The notes under the pieces are model-generated. The model made no database searches. It was not told where the DNA came from and saw only the letters and a list, made by a program, of their open reading frames with translations. Below, one piece after another: positions 59,978 through 64,000 of a stretch of DNA of 64,000 nt. The DNA is from Paraescarpia echinospica (lineage: Eukaryota; Annelida; Polychaeta; Sabellida; Siboglinidae). The stretch is taken from positions 1 to 64,000 of the forward strand of contig JAHLWY010000210.1 in the NCBI GenBank assembly GCA_020002185.1. Reading direction: 5' to 3'. The translations under genes were made by a program, and so were the position numbers. Position 1 is the stretch's first letter, and each line of letters begins with the position of its first letter.

Positions 59978-60408
59978 ATGCGACGATTGGACAACGCGTT
60001 GTAGCGTTGCAACAATTGATTATACATGACGACCTTGTCATCGTCGAGGTCCTGTACCTTGCGTCCTAGGGTATCCATCGGTGGTGCGCGAAGACCCCGA
60101 CGAAGACGTCTCCCGACCGCCCTCGGTGCGTTTCTCCGTCCCAACCCCTGTAGCAAGATGCGACGTCTCCTGACCGCCGGCGCGCCTCTCTCTGCCAACT
60201 CGCGCAGTTTTGTTTTGTACATACTCAAACGTCGTCTTTGTACGGGAGTCAAGGGAATGTTCTTCTTCAATATGTTGTAGGCGCACTCGGCCAATGCGCA
60301 TAAAAGTTCGGCGTCGGCGTTGTTGATGATGGCTCGTCTCAATTTCGTGTTCTTGTATCTGTTTAGAGCCTGTATGCAGAGGATATGTCTCTTCACGAGC
60401 TCGGACAT
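59974..60408 (-). CDS. Conserved small basic Polinton protein
   Basis: Intact from ATG 60408 (MSELVKRHILCIQALNRYK), 144 residues. Core: INNADAELLCALAECAYNIL and IPLTPVQRRRLSMYKTKLRE, followed by an Arg-rich tail. This short, strongly basic, all-helical protein recurs in Polintons and related viruses; a nucleic-acid or virion role is likely but unproven. Confidence 0.72.
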   Translation of the reverse strand: MSELVKRHILCIQALNRYKNTKLRRAIINNADAELLCALAECAYNILKKNIPLTPVQRRRLSMYKTKLRELAERGAPAVRRRRILLQGLGRRNAPRAVGRRLRRGLRAPPMDTLGRKVQDLDDDKVVMYNQLLQRYNALSNRRM

Positions 60409-60445
60409 CCTGCGACTGAAGAGACGATGTGCATGCGCAGTCGTC

Positions 60446-61070
60446 TTATACCTTGGGCTGGTACACGCACTGAACACCGTCGTCCGGAAAGATGGCCGTG
60501 CGCTGACGCATTTCTTCGGATGTGTCCTGTTTCAGATCGATCAGGAGATAACCGTACGGTAATGACGTGGCGTCTTTGAACGCTTCCTGTACAAACTTCA
60601 GGCGTCCCGGATACATCTGTCACGCCAAGTGACCTATCTGCGACGTGTCGCGAGGATTCTTGAAGACCACCATGTATTGCGCGTTCAGACTGATCGTGCG
60701 ACTCTCCTTGTTTTTTTGGAAACAGGTTCTGCACGAGATAGAGCACGGAGATGTTCTGATGATGACTCTTTTTCGTGAACAAGGTCGCGACCCGTTCATC
60801 CGTTTCCGCCATCACATCGTCTATGACCACGAGGTTTCGCGTCGATGCGTCGAACGCGCCGTTCGGCAACCCTTCCTCGAACCGTACCAAGTCGTTGTCT
60901 ATGGATGCTTAGGCGTTCTGCCGTTCTCCATAACACCACGTGATCTTTTCCGGATGCGGATCTATCATCGTTGCGGCGTGACGTAGAATGCGTGTCACGA
61001 AGGTACCCTTACCGCACCCCGTCGGACACTCGACGATACAGGTGAAGGGATGTTTCCATCGCGTATCCAT
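60446..61070 (-). pseudogene. Polinton genome-packaging ATPase (FtsK/HerA)
   Basis: DNA-packaging ATPase. ATG at 61070. Walker A is FTCIVECPTGCGKGTFV near 61005-61030, where a Gly follows the Lys in place of the usual Ser/Thr. Walker B is NLVVIDDVMAETD near 60825; a sensor-like VLYLVQNLF follows. Breaks: TAA 60909-60911, a homopolymer frameshift in the T run at 60711-60717, and TGA 60620-60622. About 208 codons. Confidence 0.9.
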
Positions 61071-61079
61071 GATCGCCGC

Positions 61080-61410
61080 GTCTTCTAGTAGGCGGTCGCG
61101 TTCCCTGTGACATTAGATACGACGATACCTCCACCGCACGAAGAGCGAAGGAGAACGTACAAGAAGACGTATAAGACGTACAGGTACACTCCGATTGTTC
61201 CTACTACCGATAATCCTACGACCACTCGCGTCCGTGACATGGTGTTCTATGACGATCGATTGTGTGACAACTGTCTAAGTAACTTTTTTTGTCTACTGTC
61301 TGCCTACTAACCACGTGACAGCTAAGAGGCGCCTCTAACCCCAACTAACGTAGGGGCGCATTTCCTCTTTGTATCAGTAGTGTTTCGGCGTAGACGTACA
61401 CGACAATCGA
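61080..61410. other. Spacer between ATPase and polymerase genes
   Basis: A plus-strand frame at 61107-61310 is open but Thr/Tyr/Arg-rich with no domain; it may be chance. Confidence 0.3.
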
Positions 61411-61416
61411 TCGTTA

Positions 61417-64000
61417 TTACACGTCCACCGGTCCCGTTGTGACTCCGTTCTCGTGGACCACGCGCTTGGCGTAGAAGTGGGTCAAAGCCGCGCGTTCCTG
61501 CATGTACGTCAACACGGACGACTGATTCACCCGGAACCCGCGGTTCTTTCCGCTTCCGCTCCGTCGATTGGTAAGCACGTCCAGGAACGTCTGCTTGTTG
61601 ACGATTGAGTCGCTTGTTCAGACCCTTGGTGCTGTATTTATCGACGGGACCCGAACAATAGTAGGTCTTGCTGCACAGACCCAGAAAACAGTCGCCGGAC
61701 CATTCGACCTTGAAGAGTCTCGGTGTTCTCTTGTCGTACGCTTTGCGCACCTTGCAACACGTCTCGGTACTGCTTCACGGACGTCCGGTCAGTCGACAGC
61801 GCACGTACTCGCTCCGATGATCATCGCAACATTCGGACGGTAGCCATTCGGAGCGGTGGCGAAAGTAGTCTTCGTGTAGTGCAAGGGTCACGAGGTCGTC
61901 GAAGGACTCACCATCCAGAGCCAGATAGGCGCTGTCCGTATCGGTTTCGCAATACTCGAACAGCGGACGTTCCACGTACCTGATCATGAAATCGTAGTAG
62001 AACTCCAACATGCGTAGTTTGGCTCATTGCAAAACGAAGAAGCCCACGTGCGTAGGCAAGGCGCATTTGACGTTCCCCTTGTGCATCTCTATCTCGTACG
62101 CATCGTCGGTAACGACGTCGAGCTGTCGAAAGAGACGATTGTTGATCATGATCGATGCCCTCTTCTCCCTGCAGTAAGCGACTTCGCGGTGCCTATTGAC
62201 GTTAGTGATACATTTCCCATAGGAAGAATTCCCCATAAGTTTGTTGGTATCCGCGATCATGGCCTTGTCGGGGTAGACGTCTCCCTCGCGATGCGCGGCG
62301 GACACCGCCTCACCGAATCGTCGGAAGCAGGCGATCAGTGTGTACTCGATGACCTGGTAGACGTGGGTCACCTCGAGTCCGTGTTCCAGGTACAATCGCA
62401 AGAGAGGTGTAGCGAGCAAGATCTTATCTCCACGATAACTTCCGACGAGCATGCAACGAGGGGTTTTCATGATGTCGTGTTCTTCGGCGTATCGACGCAT
62501 GAACGGTCCGAGGTCATCGCGGGTCATGTGAATGTTCTTGAAGATGGGCTGCATCTCAGCAAAGTGCGCACGCAATTCATCCGGTACACGAATGTCGCAC
62601 TGAATCATTCCGAAAACGCTGCCATTGCGTACCCCTGTCAGGATCTCTTGTGACGTCATCTTCCATGGCAGGCGTCGATGGCGGCGGCGAAAGGTGGCGT
62701 CCAGAAACAGTTTCACGCACGGATCGCGTCTCGTGACCTTCCACTCGCATTCCCACACCTCGACGACCCTGACGATGTAACGGGTACGTTATTCGCCAGT
62801 GACACTCTCAATGGTACGTGACGAGACACCCAATGGACCTTGTCGCTGTCCGATGGAAGGTGTGAAGTATCGAACCAGGACCCGAAGTCGAAGGTAGCGC
62901 GATAGGGGTAGTAGCGCAAGCACTCGGGAACACAAATGTTTTCGTCGTCCAAACGCTGGAAGACTGTCGGCGACGGACGGTAGACACCGCCGGGATATAT
63001 TTCGCACGCCTCCCTTACACGTGCGCTCGTGTCTCTCTAGATGGTACGCGTCTTTCCATAACGAGTCACCACACTTCCTGCAACGATAAGAGTGACAGTA
63101 CATATTCACGTCTTGTATATACGAAAAGTGTGTCTCGTACACATTGACGTAAAAGGTGTCGGAATAGTAACACAATGAACGACGTACGAGCTCGGCAGTC
63201 GCCTTTCCGCCTTCTTCTTCTTCCACTGGTTCGATGAGGGTGTAGACGCACACGTTGATCTCAAAGGTGGTCTCGACGCGATAGAGGTCGTCCATCGTCA
63301 CTCCGTCAAAGTCTTTCATAGACACTCCGTCTTGGTCGTACTTCTCGTAGAGTACCTTCACAGCGGGTTCCAGGTGACGTGGGTCACATCCGCGATGAAG
63401 AGCCAGACAGCGGAAGAGACACAGATTGTCGGTGTACTTCTTGTTGTTGTTGGCTTCTCTTTCCAGTCCGATGACGGCATTGTTTTTCTTGATGTATCTC
63501 GAAAGGGTGATGTCCGCGCATCCTATGGGATGGTCTACGATGTGGTTGACGAAGAAGGTGACGTTCGTGACCACCTCGCATACCCATTGACTTTACGGAC
63601 GTTGATTGATCGCCTACTGCAACACGTCTGTTTCTCGGATAAGCTCCAGAAATCCATCAAAGTCTTCGGCGTTGGTGATCAGACACGGTTCATCGAAGTA
63701 ACGTCCGCAACAGTTGCACGACGAATGGTAGTATCTGTATATATTTGTGATCTTGTTCCTCAGTACGAAACCGTAACTAAGGTTTATCTTAAAGGCGTGT
63801 GTCTGTTGACGAAACATGACCTTCAAGGACGGTTCTAGAAGAAACGTGTCCGGGGTCGTCACCCTGTAATTGTACTGGTCATGTGGGTTCTGATGTTCGA
63901 CCAGTGGTCTCGAACGACATCTCGCAGGTTCCTAGACAGATTGTCGGCCAAGGGGAGTCGTGGGGAGGACGTATGGGATCGTCTTCGTTGTGTCTTTCGC
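61417..64000 (-). pseudogene. Polinton protein-primed DNA polymerase B, partial and broken
   Basis: Runs off the right edge. From the right: N-terminal region (PSLKVMFRQQTHAFKINL, then DNLCLFRCLALHRG), a Cys/His patch (YRCRKCGDSLWKDAYHLERH), exonuclease motif I region (RATFDFGSW at about 62880-62895, Gly where the catalytic Glu is expected), then at 62758 a jump to the palm (EMQPIFKNIHMTRDDLGPF, TPLLRLYLEHGLEVTHVYQV, motif B KLMGNSSYGK), and motif C ETDTDSAYL near 61940. The C-terminus ends at TAA 61417. Breaks: frameshifts near 62950 and 61600, TGA near 62024, and an apparent loss between exonuclease and palm. Confidence 0.9.

Larger units (their letters stand above)
54297..64000 (-). mobile_element. 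Polinton/Maverick (adintovirus-like) element, right end outside the window
   Basis: Polintons are virus-like DNA transposons that encode a protein-primed polymerase, a retroviral-type integrase and a full adenovirus-like virion set. All the hallmark genes are seen here on one strand with 1-17 base overlaps or short gaps, in GC-rich DNA unlike its flank. Nearly all carry nonsense or frameshift changes. The left end is a guess: AGTAGTAGTAGAGGG at 54297 has the AGT start common in the group; the true inverted repeat cannot be checked because the other end is beyond 64000. Confidence 0.93.

Noticed and set aside
54960..61070. Stop-codon reassignment in the element
   Set aside because: TAA, TAG and TGA all occur and frameshifts are present; decay is simpler.
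61107..61310. Extra plus-strand Polinton gene
   Set aside because: Against the strand of all other genes, low complexity, no recognisable family.
62027..62653. 208-codon plus-strand frame
   Set aside because: Antisense shadow of the polymerase palm domain.

Overview
The window is chromosomal DNA from a metazoan, most likely a marine invertebrate. Genes have many introns with GT-AG splice sites, and the gene-poor AT-rich stretches are packed with CR1/L2-like LINEs, tRNA-derived SINEs, hAT-type DNA transposons, microsatellites and minisatellites. Species cannot be fixed from the sequence alone.

Layout. 1-20 kb is repeat-rich intergenic DNA. It holds a decayed SWIM zinc-finger gene copy (about 1.1-5.3 kb), several LINE fragments, a hAT element nested in a LINE (9725-11055), a small hAT MITE (13195-13382), a CR1 tail and an LTR-element relic. 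20.4-34.4 kb is the one clearly functional host gene, a gamma-glutamyltransferase (glutathione hydrolase). Its eleven exons read in frame on the + strand from the membrane anchor to the stop codon; only the start exon is missing. Its introns hold LINEs, a SINE, a 27-bp minisatellite, a 29-bp minisatellite built from the splice donor of exon 11, and a 1.67-kb hAT element. 34.9-42 kb holds older repeats and a tentative minus-strand gene. 42.8-46.1 kb is a nearly full-length CR1 LINE with an SGNH esterase domain in ORF1. 46.5-54.2 kb holds minisatellites, a 1.65-kb hAT-like element and MITEs, one of them swollen by about 30 copies of a 23-bp unit.

From about 54.3 kb to the right edge the DNA is more GC-rich and carries a Polinton/Maverick (adintovirus-like) element, with all genes on the minus strand. 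Left to right they are: adenain-like protease, double-jelly-roll major capsid protein, small basic core-like protein, minor capsid (penton) protein, a two-helix membrane protein, chromodomain integrase, two conserved Polinton proteins, FtsK/HerA packaging ATPase, and protein-primed DNA polymerase B that runs off the edge. Neighbouring genes overlap by 1-17 bases or are only a few bases apart, a viral style of packing. Most genes carry point nonsense mutations or frameshifts. The polymerase also seems to have lost the stretch between its exonuclease and palm domains. The element therefore looks like a fairly recent but dead copy that keeps the whole virion module.
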